Shown: in pieces, positions 1 to 5,167 of the stretch
Layout: each line of letters begins with the position of its first letter
Numbering within the stretch: the stretch's first letter is position 1
NCBI GenBank assembly: GCA_017395725.1
Contig: JAFQOB010000284.1
Span: 1 to 5,868 of the forward strand
Reading direction: 5' to 3'
Origin: Clostridia bacterium
GTDB lineage: Bacteria > Bacillota_A > Clostridia > Oscillospirales > CAG-272
DNA length: 5,868 nt
The notes under the pieces: generated by a model
Databases searched by the model: none
What the model saw: only the letters and a program-made list of their open reading frames with translations
Told to the model about the DNA's origin: nothing
Translations under genes and position numbers: made by a program

Positions 1-67
1 GTTTATCTTGGAAACCGGTACTCGCCCAACAGAGTATACCCGATGTATGAGTATTATTGAAAAATAA
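1..67 (+). other. Possible 3' end of an upstream gene (frame undecided)
   Basis: Two plus-strand frames are open from the window edge. Frame 1 ends in TGA at 58-60 with C-terminal residues NRYSPNRVYPMYEYY. Frame 2 ends in TAA at 65-67 with residues ILETGTRPTEYTRCMSIIEK. Either could be the tail of an upstream protein, and I recognise neither. The promoter of the next gene overlaps this point, as expected if a gene ends here. The stretch is too short to decide, and it may be non-coding. Confidence 0.2.
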
Positions 68-85
68 TCACATATATGCTATAAT
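57..85 (+). promoter_or_regulatory. Sigma-A-type promoter of the TIR-methyltransferase cassette
   Basis: The -35 is TTGAAA (57-62), followed by a 17-base spacer and a perfect -10 TATAAT (80-85). TG at 77-78 forms an extended -10 (TGcTATAAT). The predicted transcription start is near 92, giving a leader of about 70 bases before the ATG at 164. This is a near-consensus vegetative promoter, so the cassette probably has its own transcription rather than relying on read-through. Confidence 0.8.
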
Positions 86-95
86 GATTACAGTA

Positions 96-121
96 TTTAT
101 AAGTAAAGATATCTTTATAAG
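96..121 (+). promoter_or_regulatory. Candidate operator: palindrome plus direct repeat in the leader
   Basis: TAAAGATATCTTTA (104-117) is a perfect 14-bp palindrome. It lies between and overlaps two exact copies of TTTATAAG (96-103 and 114-121) set 18 bases apart, which is close to two helical turns. The cluster falls just downstream of the predicted transcription start, where a dimeric repressor could block transcription. The symmetry is seen directly; the operator role is inference, and AT-rich DNA produces such symmetry by chance more often than balanced DNA does. Confidence 0.35.
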
Positions 122-149
122 AACGTACGATCTGATTTTTGAAGATTAT

Positions 150-155
150 AAAGGA
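150..155 (+). promoter_or_regulatory. Ribosome binding site that favours the ATG at 164
   Basis: AAAGGA at 150-155 runs into the first in-frame ATG (155), leaving no spacer for that codon. It sits 8 bases before the second in-frame ATG (164). The start at 164 is therefore preferred, and it gives a protein beginning MNYDCFFSY, the usual position of a TIR first strand. Confidence 0.7.
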
Positions 156-163
156 TGATAAAT

Positions 164-1459
164 ATGAATTATGACTGTTTTTTCAGTTACCAGCATGAAG
201 ATTTGGGATTAGTTGAATCTATTGTAAATGAGCTTGAGAAGAAAGGCTTGGAGTGTTGGTATGCTCCCAGAAATGTGAAGGGGCGTTATGCAAAAGCAAT
301 CGCTGACGGTATCAGCAGCGCAAAGGTGTTCGTTCTTATTTTAAATCATAGATCTGCCGTATCTGAGGCAGTATTGAACGAAGTTGAATTAGCTCATAAC
401 GTATCAAAATCCGGTCCTAATGCAATTATTCAGCCAATTATTGCAGAAGAGCTTGATTTGAATAAAGATGATTATCAAGAAATGATGTATTATATTCGCA
501 GAAAGCATTTCATTGATGCCCGTAAAACCACAGAGCCGAGCGAAATAGCTGATGCAATAATAAAAGCAAATGATATTCTTGGTAAAAAGGAACAGCGAAC
601 AAAAAGCGAATATGTAGTTCAGGATATTGAAGACAAGAGACTTTCGTTGCAAAACGAGCTTCTAAAAAACTTTGACGGTGACGTATACCAAAGGGTTCTG
701 AATCAATATAAAGAATTGAATATATTAGACGTAGGTTGCGGTCAAGGAGATATGCTAATATCTAAACTTGAGGGACATTCGGTTAAATCTTTTGTCGGTG
801 TGGATAAAAGCTCACGACAAATAAAAGAGGCAACTTTAAAGTATGCAAATGATATTTTCGGCTTTTTGGAGTGTGATATTGAGTCTGCAGATTTTGGTGA
901 AAATTTAAAACGGTATATTGCTTCCGGAGGGATTAAAGGGTTTGAAGTAATCAATATTTCTATGGTGTTACTGCACCTTAATAATCCTTGCTGTTTGCTA
1001 AAAACATTAGCACAATTCTTGACTGATGACGGAACAATAATAATTCGCGATATTGATGACGGAATAAATTTTGCTTTTCCGGATTATGAAAATGCATTTG
1101 ACAGAATATATCAAATGTGTGCACGTGATGAACAGTCCGGAAACAGAAAAAACGGACGGCAAGTTTATACAGCGCTTTGTGATGCGGGTTATTCCGAAGT
1201 TAAGCTTGAACGTCAAGGGCTTTCTTCTATAGGAATGACTATAGAAGAAAAAGAAACCTTGTTTAATATGTATTTTCCTTTCACTTTAGAGAATGCGAAA
1301 ATAATGATGGAAAAATATTCGTGGAATCAGGATTACAAAAAAGATTATTTATGGTACGCTGAACAGTATGAAGAGTTACACAGAAGGTTTTTGGAGCCAA
1401 ACTTCATATTTTCTTTAGGATTTATGACTTATACGGCGCAGAAACAGAAAAAAATGTAA
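164..1459 (+). CDS. TIR domain - class I SAM-dependent methyltransferase fusion protein
   Basis: This is a 431-aa soluble protein with no signal peptide or membrane segment. Residues 1 to about 140 form a bacterial TIR_2-type domain. Strand A and box 1 are CFFSYQHED (5-13), then CWYAPRN (31-37) and KVFVLIL (54-60). SEAVLNEVELA (67-77) holds the candidate catalytic glutamate E73, and the domain closes with HFIDA (115-119), the equivalent of the common W-x-DA. Such domains are known NAD+ hydrolases or cyclases. A helical linker (about 140-180) leads to a Rossmann-fold methyltransferase: motif I ILDVGCGQG (187-195), acidic D214 after strand 2 in VGVDKSS, D238 in LECDIES, and a motif IV-like strand VINISMVLLHL (262-272). 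The C-terminal part, with RDIDDG (295-300), resembles small-molecule rather than DNA methyltransferases, as no NPPY-type motif is seen. The substrate is unknown. The gene is the first of a two-gene unit and is AT-rich beside uraA. TIR and methyltransferase calls are firm; a defence or signalling role is inference. Confidence 0.85.
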   Translation: MNYDCFFSYQHEDLGLVESIVNELEKKGLECWYAPRNVKGRYAKAIADGISSAKVFVLILNHRSAVSEAVLNEVELAHNVSKSGPNAIIQPIIAEELDLNKDDYQEMMYYIRRKHFIDARKTTEPSEIADAIIKANDILGKKEQRTKSEYVVQDIEDKRLSLQNELLKNFDGDVYQRVLNQYKELNILDVGCGQGDMLISKLEGHSVKSFVGVDKSSRQIKEATLKYANDIFGFLECDIESADFGENLKRYIASGGIKGFEVINISMVLLHLNNPCCLLKTLAQFLTDDGTIIIRDIDDGINFAFPDYENAFDRIYQMCARDEQSGNRKNGRQVYTALCDAGYSEVKLERQGLSSIGMTIEEKETLFNMYFPFTLENAKIMMEKYSWNQDYKKDYLWYAEQYEELHRRFLEPNFIFSLGFMTYTAQKQKKM

Positions 1460-1475
1460 CAAAGGAGAAAAAGGA

Positions 1476-2066
1476 ATGGCAGACCTTAACAATGTGATTG
1501 AAGCAGGAGAAGAATATCGTAAAACTGATTGGCGTTTTGATTTTGAAAGCCTTCCGTATTGGGATAACAGAAAGACTATCTTCGGTGTGTTTGATGATTT
1601 CCATTATATTCCTCAAAGTGATACTTTGTGCTGCATTTATTCAATTGCAGAAGTAAGTATGTGTCGGTATATGGGTTTTTTAGCAATATTAAAAAATAAA
1701 GAAAAGCCTGAATTGATTTTGAACATTGCCCACAAAATGAATTTTTACCGTAATTTCTTTGTTAGTCAAAAAGGAAATATTATTTTTTTGCAACCGTTTA
1801 TTTATAATAAAAAAACGAAAAAGAGCAGTTGTCCGATAATGATAATTGATATTGAAAACAGAAAGTTTGCGTATTATGACGCAGAAGATTACGGTGTTTG
1901 CCACAAAATCAGTGAAATAAGTGACCAAATTTTCTCTATTGAATCCGATGAATCAAGTTATAAGACGATACGTAAAACCGAGATTGACTTGAGTTGTTTG
2001 GATTGGTTCGATTTTAGCAAATTAAAAAAATGCAAGAGATTTGGTTTTAATATGCGGTTGAGATGA
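1476..2066 (+). CDS. Hypothetical protein, partner of the TIR-methyltransferase
   Basis: I do not recognise this 196-aa protein. It starts 16 bases after the previous stop, behind a strong AAAGGAG (1461-1467) at 8 bases' spacing, so the two genes are probably co-transcribed. It has no signal peptide or clear membrane helix and seems cytosolic. It appears rich in beta strands: IFGVFD (35-40), LCCIYSIAEV (51-60), MGFLAIL (66-72), NIIFLQPFIY (101-110), PIMIIDIENRKFAYYDAED (120-138). The alternating strand and turn pattern resembles one or two blades of a beta-propeller-like fold, but this is only an impression. It has seven cysteines (52, 53, 63, 119, 142, 174, 186) in no metal-binding spacing, and a basic C-terminus (KLKKCKRFGFNMRLR). 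It is very AT-rich: 1741-1800 contains 14 G+C in 60 by hand count. It could be an immunity, sensor or regulator partner of the upstream protein, but nothing in the sequence decides this. Confidence 0.75.
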   Translation: MADLNNVIEAGEEYRKTDWRFDFESLPYWDNRKTIFGVFDDFHYIPQSDTLCCIYSIAEVSMCRYMGFLAILKNKEKPELILNIAHKMNFYRNFFVSQKGNIIFLQPFIYNKKTKKSSCPIMIIDIENRKFAYYDAEDYGVCHKISEISDQIFSIESDESSYKTIRKTEIDLSCLDWFDFSKLKKCKRFGFNMRLR

Positions 2067-2095
2067 ATTCAATAATACTTTTTGTTCGACATAAG

Positions 2096-2123
2096 TTGAC
2101 TTTTTTTGAAAATGTGATAGAAT
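2096..2123 (+). promoter_or_regulatory. Promoter of the uraA-upp operon
   Basis: The -35 is TTGACT (2096-2101), followed by a 16-base spacer and -10 TAGAAT (2118-2123), with TG at 2115-2116 as an extended -10. The predicted start is near 2130. It lies about 30 bases after the end of the preceding gene with no convincing terminator between, so some read-through from the cassette is possible. Confidence 0.75.
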
Positions 2124-2129
2124 GTATAG

Positions 2130-2149
2130 GGTAACGGATAACAGTTACC
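2130..2149 (+). promoter_or_regulatory. Dyad GGTAAC-N8-GTTACC at the 5' end of the uraA leader
   Basis: GGTAAC (2130-2135) and GTTACC (2144-2149) are exact inverted arms around an 8-base loop, located at the predicted transcription start. As DNA it could be an operator; as RNA it would be a 6-bp hairpin at the very 5' end of the message. I see no PyrR-binding loop, no terminator/antiterminator pair and no room for a riboswitch in the roughly 55-base leader. Confidence 0.4.
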
Positions 2150-2185
2150 AAAAAGATTATAATAAAATATAGGAGAGTCAAGAAA

Positions 2186-3559
2186 ATGGCAAACAATCTT
2201 GTTTACGGCATTCACGACAAGCCGAAGTTTAATCAGCTTATTGTATTTGCTATCCAACAGCTTCTCGCAATTATGGCGGCAACAATCGCCGTTCCTACAA
2301 TCGTTGGTAACGGAATGTCTATTTCCGCAGCGTTGTTCGGTGCAGGTGTAGGTACACTTGTATATCAGCTTTTCACAAAATTCCGCAGCCCTGTATTCCT
2401 CGGCTCATCATTCGCATTTATCGGTTCAATGAGTGCAGCATTCGCAGGAAGCGTATCAATGAGTGCCGGATATCTCGGACTTTTGGTTGGTGCGGCATGT
2501 GCATGTCTCGTTTACGTTGTAATCGCTGTAGTAGTTAAATTTGTAGGCGTTGCTTGGATAAACAAGCTTATGCCCGCTGCAGTTATCGGTCCAACAGTAG
2601 CGCTTATCGGTCTTTCTTTGGCTTCTGCTGCTATAAATGACGTATTTTCTTACGGTCCTAAGGATGCTAACGGTGCATTCATTATGACAGGAAACATCTG
2701 GGTTTCTCTTATTTGTGCGTTGGTTACTCTCGTAGTTGTTACACTTTGTGCAACGTACGGAAACAAAATGACAAAGCTTATTCCCTTTATCATTGGTGTT
2801 GTAGCAGGCTATATCGTAGCTTTGATTTTCACAGTTATCGGCTACGCTGCAGGTATCGATGCAATAAAGGTAATAGACTTTACTCACTTTACTAACCTTG
2901 TTGCAGACGGTGTTACTCTTAAAACCTTTATTGCTATTCCCGAATTTACGTTTATCGAAGCATTTAAGGGTGTTAAAGACTTTGATATGAGCTATTTTGT
3001 AACAGTAGCAGTTGCTTATATTCCCGTAGCATTCGTTGTGTTTGCAGAACATATTGCAGACCACAAGAACCTTTCCAGCATTATCGGCGAAGAGCTTCTT
3101 GAAAATCCGGGTCTTCACCGCACACTTCTCGGTGACGGTGTAGGTTCATTGGTAGGCGCATTCTTCGGTGGTTGCCCCAATACTACATACGGCGAATCTG
3201 TAGGTTGTGTTGCTATTACAAGAAACGCTTCCGTTGCTACAATTACAACCACATCAATCCTTGCTATACTGATTTCATTCGTGTCTCCCTTCGTTGCATT
3301 CCTTGATTCTATTCCCGGCTGTGTAATGGGCGGTGTTTGTATTACTCTTTACGGCTTTATCGCAGTTTCCGGTTTGAAGATGATTCAGAAGGTTGATTTG
3401 GAAGATAATGCAAATCTCTTTACAGTTTCCGTAATTTTGATTTCCGGTATCGGCGGTATGGCTATCAGCATTGGTAAGGTTACCGTTACTGCAATTGCAT
3501 GTGCATTGATTCTCGGTATTTGCGTAAACATTCTTTTGAATAAATTTAAAAAGAACTAA
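2186..3559 (+). CDS. uraA: Uracil permease, NCS2/NAT family
   Basis: This 457-aa polytopic membrane protein should import uracil with protons across the cytoplasmic membrane. Length and layout match UraA: the N-terminal QQLLAIMAATIAVPTIVG (24-41), the SSFAFIG segment (74-80), hydrophobic segments throughout consistent with the 14-helix 7+7 inverted fold, and the signature region from about 285 to 346. FAEHI contributes E288 and H289, and PNTTYGES contributes E337. These correspond to the two glutamates and histidine region that bind uracil and couple protons in E. coli UraA (E241, H245, E290 there). GLHRTLLGDG (309-318) is also typical. AGGAGAG (2171-2177) lies 8 bases before the ATG. The gene is first in an operon with upp, 30 bases downstream, which supports uracil rather than xanthine as substrate. 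Its GC is clearly above that of the preceding cassette (28 of 60 at 2401-2460), fitting a well-expressed core gene. Confidence 0.95.
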   Translation: MANNLVYGIHDKPKFNQLIVFAIQQLLAIMAATIAVPTIVGNGMSISAALFGAGVGTLVYQLFTKFRSPVFLGSSFAFIGSMSAAFAGSVSMSAGYLGLLVGAACACLVYVVIAVVVKFVGVAWINKLMPAAVIGPTVALIGLSLASAAINDVFSYGPKDANGAFIMTGNIWVSLICALVTLVVVTLCATYGNKMTKLIPFIIGVVAGYIVALIFTVIGYAAGIDAIKVIDFTHFTNLVADGVTLKTFIAIPEFTFIEAFKGVKDFDMSYFVTVAVAYIPVAFVVFAEHIADHKNLSSIIGEELLENPGLHRTLLGDGVGSLVGAFFGGCPNTTYGESVGCVAITRNASVATITTTSILAILISFVSPFVAFLDSIPGCVMGGVCITLYGFIAVSGLKMIQKVDLEDNANLFTVSVILISGIGGMAISIGKVTVTAIACALILGICVNILLNKFKKN

Positions 3560-3589
3560 TCCCCCAACAAATAATATAGGTGAATAATT

Positions 3590-4231
3590 ATGAAAGATTA
3601 CAAAAACGTAGTTATTTTTGACCATCCCCTTATCCGTCATAAAATTGCAATTTTGCGTGACGAACGCACAAGTACAAAAGAGTTTCGTGAGTTGGTGGAA
3701 GAAATCACAACACTTATGACTTATGAAAGTTTGAAAGACGACGTTCTTACAACTGAAATTGAGGTTAAAACACCTCTTGAAACTTGCAAACAGACAGTTG
3801 TAGCTGACAATTCAGTTGTTATTGTTCCCATTCTTCGCGCGGGACTTGGTATGGTTAATGGCATACATGTGCTTTTCCCCTCTGCAAGAGTCGGACATAT
3901 CGGTATGTACAGAAACGAAGAAACCTTGAAGCCCGAAACTTATTATTGCAAGTTGCCTGTAGGTATTGAAGATAAGCTTGTTTTGGTTGTTGACCCTATG
4001 CTTGCAACCGGAGGAAGTGCTTGCGATGCTATACAAAAGTTGAAAGAAAAGGGCTGTAAGCACATTAAGTTTATGGCGATTATCGGTGCTCCCGAAGGCG
4101 TATCAAAGGTAGCGGAAGCTCACCCCGACGTTAACATCTACGTTTCTACACTTGACAGATGCTTAAACGAAAACGGATATATTCTTCCCGGTCTCGGCGA
4201 TGCGGGCGACAGATTGTTTGGTACAAAATAA
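3590..4231 (+). CDS. upp: Uracil phosphoribosyltransferase
   Basis: This 213-aa cytosolic salvage enzyme converts uracil and PRPP to UMP and pyrophosphate. The length is close to the usual 208-210. Seen features are DHPLIRHKIAILRD (11-24), the bacterial Upp N-terminus; VIVPILRAGLGMV (77-89); the PRPP-binding loop VLVVDPMLATGGS (131-143); IIGAPEGV (164-171); and the C-terminal uracil-binding GYILPGLGDAGDRLFGT (196-212). All expected conserved positions appear intact. The ribosome binding site is AGGTGA (3578-3583), 6 bases before the ATG. The gene is second in the operon with uraA: the permease brings uracil in and Upp traps it as UMP. A strong hairpin terminator follows 22 bases after the stop codon. 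Confidence 0.97.
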   Translation: MKDYKNVVIFDHPLIRHKIAILRDERTSTKEFRELVEEITTLMTYESLKDDVLTTEIEVKTPLETCKQTVVADNSVVIVPILRAGLGMVNGIHVLFPSARVGHIGMYRNEETLKPETYYCKLPVGIEDKLVLVVDPMLATGGSACDAIQKLKEKGCKHIKFMAIIGAPEGVSKVAEAHPDVNIYVSTLDRCLNENGYILPGLGDAGDRLFGTK

Positions 4232-4253
4232 TTATTCTTTTTGAATATACAAC

Positions 4254-4285
4254 AAAGTGCGAATGGGTACACCATTCGCACTTTT
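4254..4285 (+). terminator. Terminator of the uraA-upp operon
   Basis: AAAGTGCGAATGG (4254-4266) pairs perfectly with CCATTCGCACTTT (4272-4284) across a 5-base loop, GTACA. This makes a 13-bp stem whose 3' arm ends in a short run of T (4282-4285). The A-tract/T-tract symmetry could let it work on both strands. The T-run is short, but the stem and its position just after upp make intrinsic termination the best reading. Confidence 0.8.
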
Positions 4286-4293
4286 GCTTGTAT

Positions 4294-4341
4294 GCACAGG
4301 CCAAGAGTATTCCTCGGGCGTTGCCCGCGCTCAGGATTACT
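4294..4341 (+). repeat. Divergent copy of the GCACAGACCAAGAG hairpin repeat
   Basis: The head GCACAGGCCAAGAG (4294-4307) differs by one base from the heads of the two copies downstream (4403 and 4518). Its body is different: AGTATTCCT (4306-4314) pairs with AGGATTACT (4333-4341) with one mismatch, enclosing a tight CGGGC-GTT-GCCCG hairpin (4315-4327). The pattern is thus a conserved head followed by an exchangeable hairpin. No coding sequence is seen here. Confidence 0.5.
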
Positions 4342-4351
4342 TTGCTATACT

Positions 4352-4361
4352 GTTTGCAAAC
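4352..4361. repeat. 10-bp perfect palindrome
   Basis: GTTTGCAAAC reads the same on both strands. It lies just after an isolated TGcTATACT that lacks a matching -35. It may be part of the repeat cluster or chance; no function can be assigned. Confidence 0.3.
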
Positions 4362-4369
4362 ACAACAAA

Positions 4370-4392
4370 AGCCTTCTCCGCTGGAGAAGGCT
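4370..4392. repeat. 10-bp stem hairpin between repeat copies
   Basis: AGCCTTCTCC (4370-4379) pairs exactly with GGAGAAGGCT (4383-4392) around a GCT loop. On the minus strand the stem is followed by TTT then GTTGTG, so it could be a weak minus-strand terminator, backing up the one at the end of the phosphopantetheinyl transferase gene. No T-run follows on the plus strand. It may equally belong to the repeat array. Confidence 0.5.
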
Positions 4393-4402
4393 CATATAAT
4401 CT

Positions 4403-4482
4403 GCACAGACCAAGAGAGGTAAAGTTCTTTGCCTACTTTCTTTTCGTAAACGAAAACTGTAGAGGAGACCCTTCCCCTACAG
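4403..4482 (+). repeat. GCACAGACCAAGAG hairpin repeat, copy with replaced tail
   Basis: Bases 4403-4443 match 4518-4558 at 40 of 41 positions. The single change (T for C at 4420) turns a G-C pair of the inner stem GGYAAAG/CTTTGCC (4418-4424 with 4427-4433) into G-T, so the RNA stem survives as a wobble. After the shared block the sequences part: here come TTTTCG-TAAA-CGAAAA (4441-4456) and CTGTAG (4457-4462) paired with CTACAG (4477-4482). A frame through the repeat reads HRPREVKFFAYFLF, which looks like a by-product of the repeat and not a gene. Confidence 0.75.
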
Positions 4483-4517
4483 ATATTTAATAATATTTGT
4501 ATAAAAGATAAAAAGTG

Positions 4518-4570
4518 GCACAGACCAAGAGAGGCAAAGTTCTTTGCCTACTTTCTTTCAAGAAAGTAGG
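4518..4570 (+). repeat. GCACAGACCAAGAG hairpin repeat, full copy
   Basis: This is the cleanest copy. After the head, GGCAAAG-TT-CTTTGCC (4533-4548) makes a 7-bp stem. CCTACTTTCTT (4547-4557) pairs with AAGAAAGTAGG (4560-4570) for 11 bp across a 2-base gap. The two hairpins share two bases, so they are alternative or stacked structures. The repeat lies in the space between convergent upp and the phosphopantetheinyl transferase gene. From memory, unverified, the frame AQTKRGKVLCLLSFKKVG through this element recurs as spurious short ORFs in gut Clostridia. Confidence 0.75.
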
Positions 4571-4572
4571 GA

Positions 4573-4609
4573 ATAATATAAAAATCCTACCCTTAATTAC
4601 AAGGGTAGG
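4573..4609 (-). terminator. Minus-strand terminator overlapping the end of the Sfp-type gene
   Basis: Read on the minus strand, CCTACCCTT (4609-4601), a 6-base loop and AAGGGTAGG (4594-4586) form a perfect 9-bp stem followed by ATTTTTATATTATT (4585-4572). The 5' arm is made of the last codons of the phosphopantetheinyl transferase, and the stop codon (4595-4593) lies at the loop and 3' arm. On the plus strand no T-run follows, so it should act in one direction. Confidence 0.8.
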
Positions 4610-5147
4610 GAAGATGGTAATATAGAAAATCAGTAGTATCTTTATCTGAGCAGACGGTTATCAACATACCGTCTGTTTTTTTGTGGGTATAGATATATTT
4701 ATCGGGTGTATCGTCAAAAAAGCCGTTGCCTGTAAGTTTACCTTTCGCTTCTCTTTTTGTCCATTCGGTTACGTCATTTGCAAAACGTTTTCTTATTTTT
4801 TCGGGAAGTTGTTTATCTTCTTCAATATCAACGCCGATAGGGGTGTCGGATATTGCACACACAGCGTAATTACCCGAATGTGACAGGCTGAAATAGAATA
4901 TATCGTCTAAAACCTTTGGTTTTCCGTTTTCATCTTCGTAAAATGAAAGGCTGTCAAAGTTATAATGTGTACAGTCTTCAACGGCAAATCTTAAAACTGC
5001 ACCTGCACCGACAGAACGGGCTTTATCCATTGGTGAAATCAGCTTATCCGCCTTTACTTGTCTTGCTTTGCCTATTCTGTCGTAATAGTATTTATAAACC
5101 TCTTCATTAAGAAGCGGCCGCACGTCTAATATATATGCTCTATTCAA
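4593..5147 (-). CDS. Sfp-type 4'-phosphopantetheinyl transferase, compact form
   Basis: The family moves phosphopantetheine from CoA to a serine of acyl, peptidyl or aryl carrier proteins. Seen motifs are GKP (75-77), FSLSHSG (86-92), IGVDIEE (104-110) with the Mg2+-binding D107 and E109, and WTKREAKGKLTGNGF (129-143) with E133 as the third metal ligand (D107, E109 and E151 in B. subtilis Sfp). At 184 aa it is short for the family (about 220-230). The spacing from D107 to W129 is 22 residues against roughly 40 in Sfp, so the segment between metal site and K-E-A helix is reduced. The start is TTG (5147-5145): AGGTGA (5157-5152) lies 4 bases before it, an in-frame TAA lies seven codons upstream (5168-5166), and no better start exists nearby. 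The gene stands alone, divergent from queT and convergent to upp, with no carrier-protein, NRPS or PKS genes in view. Its target may be the fatty-acid ACP, but this is inference. Confidence 0.85.
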   Translation of the reverse strand: MNRAYILDVRPLLNEEVYKYYYDRIGKARQVKADKLISPMDKARSVGAGAVLRFAVEDCTHYNFDSLSFYEDENGKPKVLDDIFYFSLSHSGNYAVCAISDTPIGVDIEEDKQLPEKIRKRFANDVTEWTKREAKGKLTGNGFFDDTPDKYIYTHKKTDGMLITVCSDKDTTDFLYYHLPYPCN

Positions 5148-5167
5148 ATAATCACCTACTTTTCTTT

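Noticed and set aside
155..163. Upstream ATG as start of the TIR-methyltransferase
   Set aside because: AAAGGA abuts or overlaps this ATG, leaving no spacing. The ATG at 164 has normal spacing and fits the TIR N-terminus.
164..1459. Restriction-modification DNA methyltransferase
   Set aside because: The motif IV region reads VINISMVLLHL, not an NPPY/DPPY or PC motif of DNA methyltransferases, and there is no target-recognition domain or endonuclease nearby.
2067..2110. Terminator between the 196-aa gene and uraA
   Set aside because: The T-run at 2101-2107 is not preceded by a stable inverted repeat; it lies inside the spacer of the uraA promoter.
2067..2185. Riboswitch or PyrR attenuator before uraA
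   Set aside because: The leader after the predicted start is too short, has only one 6-bp dyad, and lacks a terminator hairpin with a T-run or the conserved PyrR loop sequence.
2456..3118. A 220-codon open frame on the minus strand inside uraA
   Set aside because: It is antisense to a firmly identified permease. Its product is full of Cys, Asn, Tyr and Lys as expected from complementing hydrophobic codons, it has no family motif, and no ribosome site or promoter supports it.
3275..3640. 121-codon minus-strand frame across the uraA-upp junction
   Set aside because: It lies antisense to two certain genes and spans their ribosome site region. It has no recognisable domain and is a shadow of the coding strands.
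4159..4490. Two overlapping plus-strand open frames (87 and 77 codons) after upp
   Set aside because: They start inside upp or inside the terminator stem and run through hairpins and repeats. Composition and motifs do not suggest protein, and neither has a convincing ribosome site.
4294..4570. CRISPR array
   Set aside because: Only three copies, irregular spacing, different bodies after a short shared head, and no cas genes. The structure is that of dispersed hairpin repeats.
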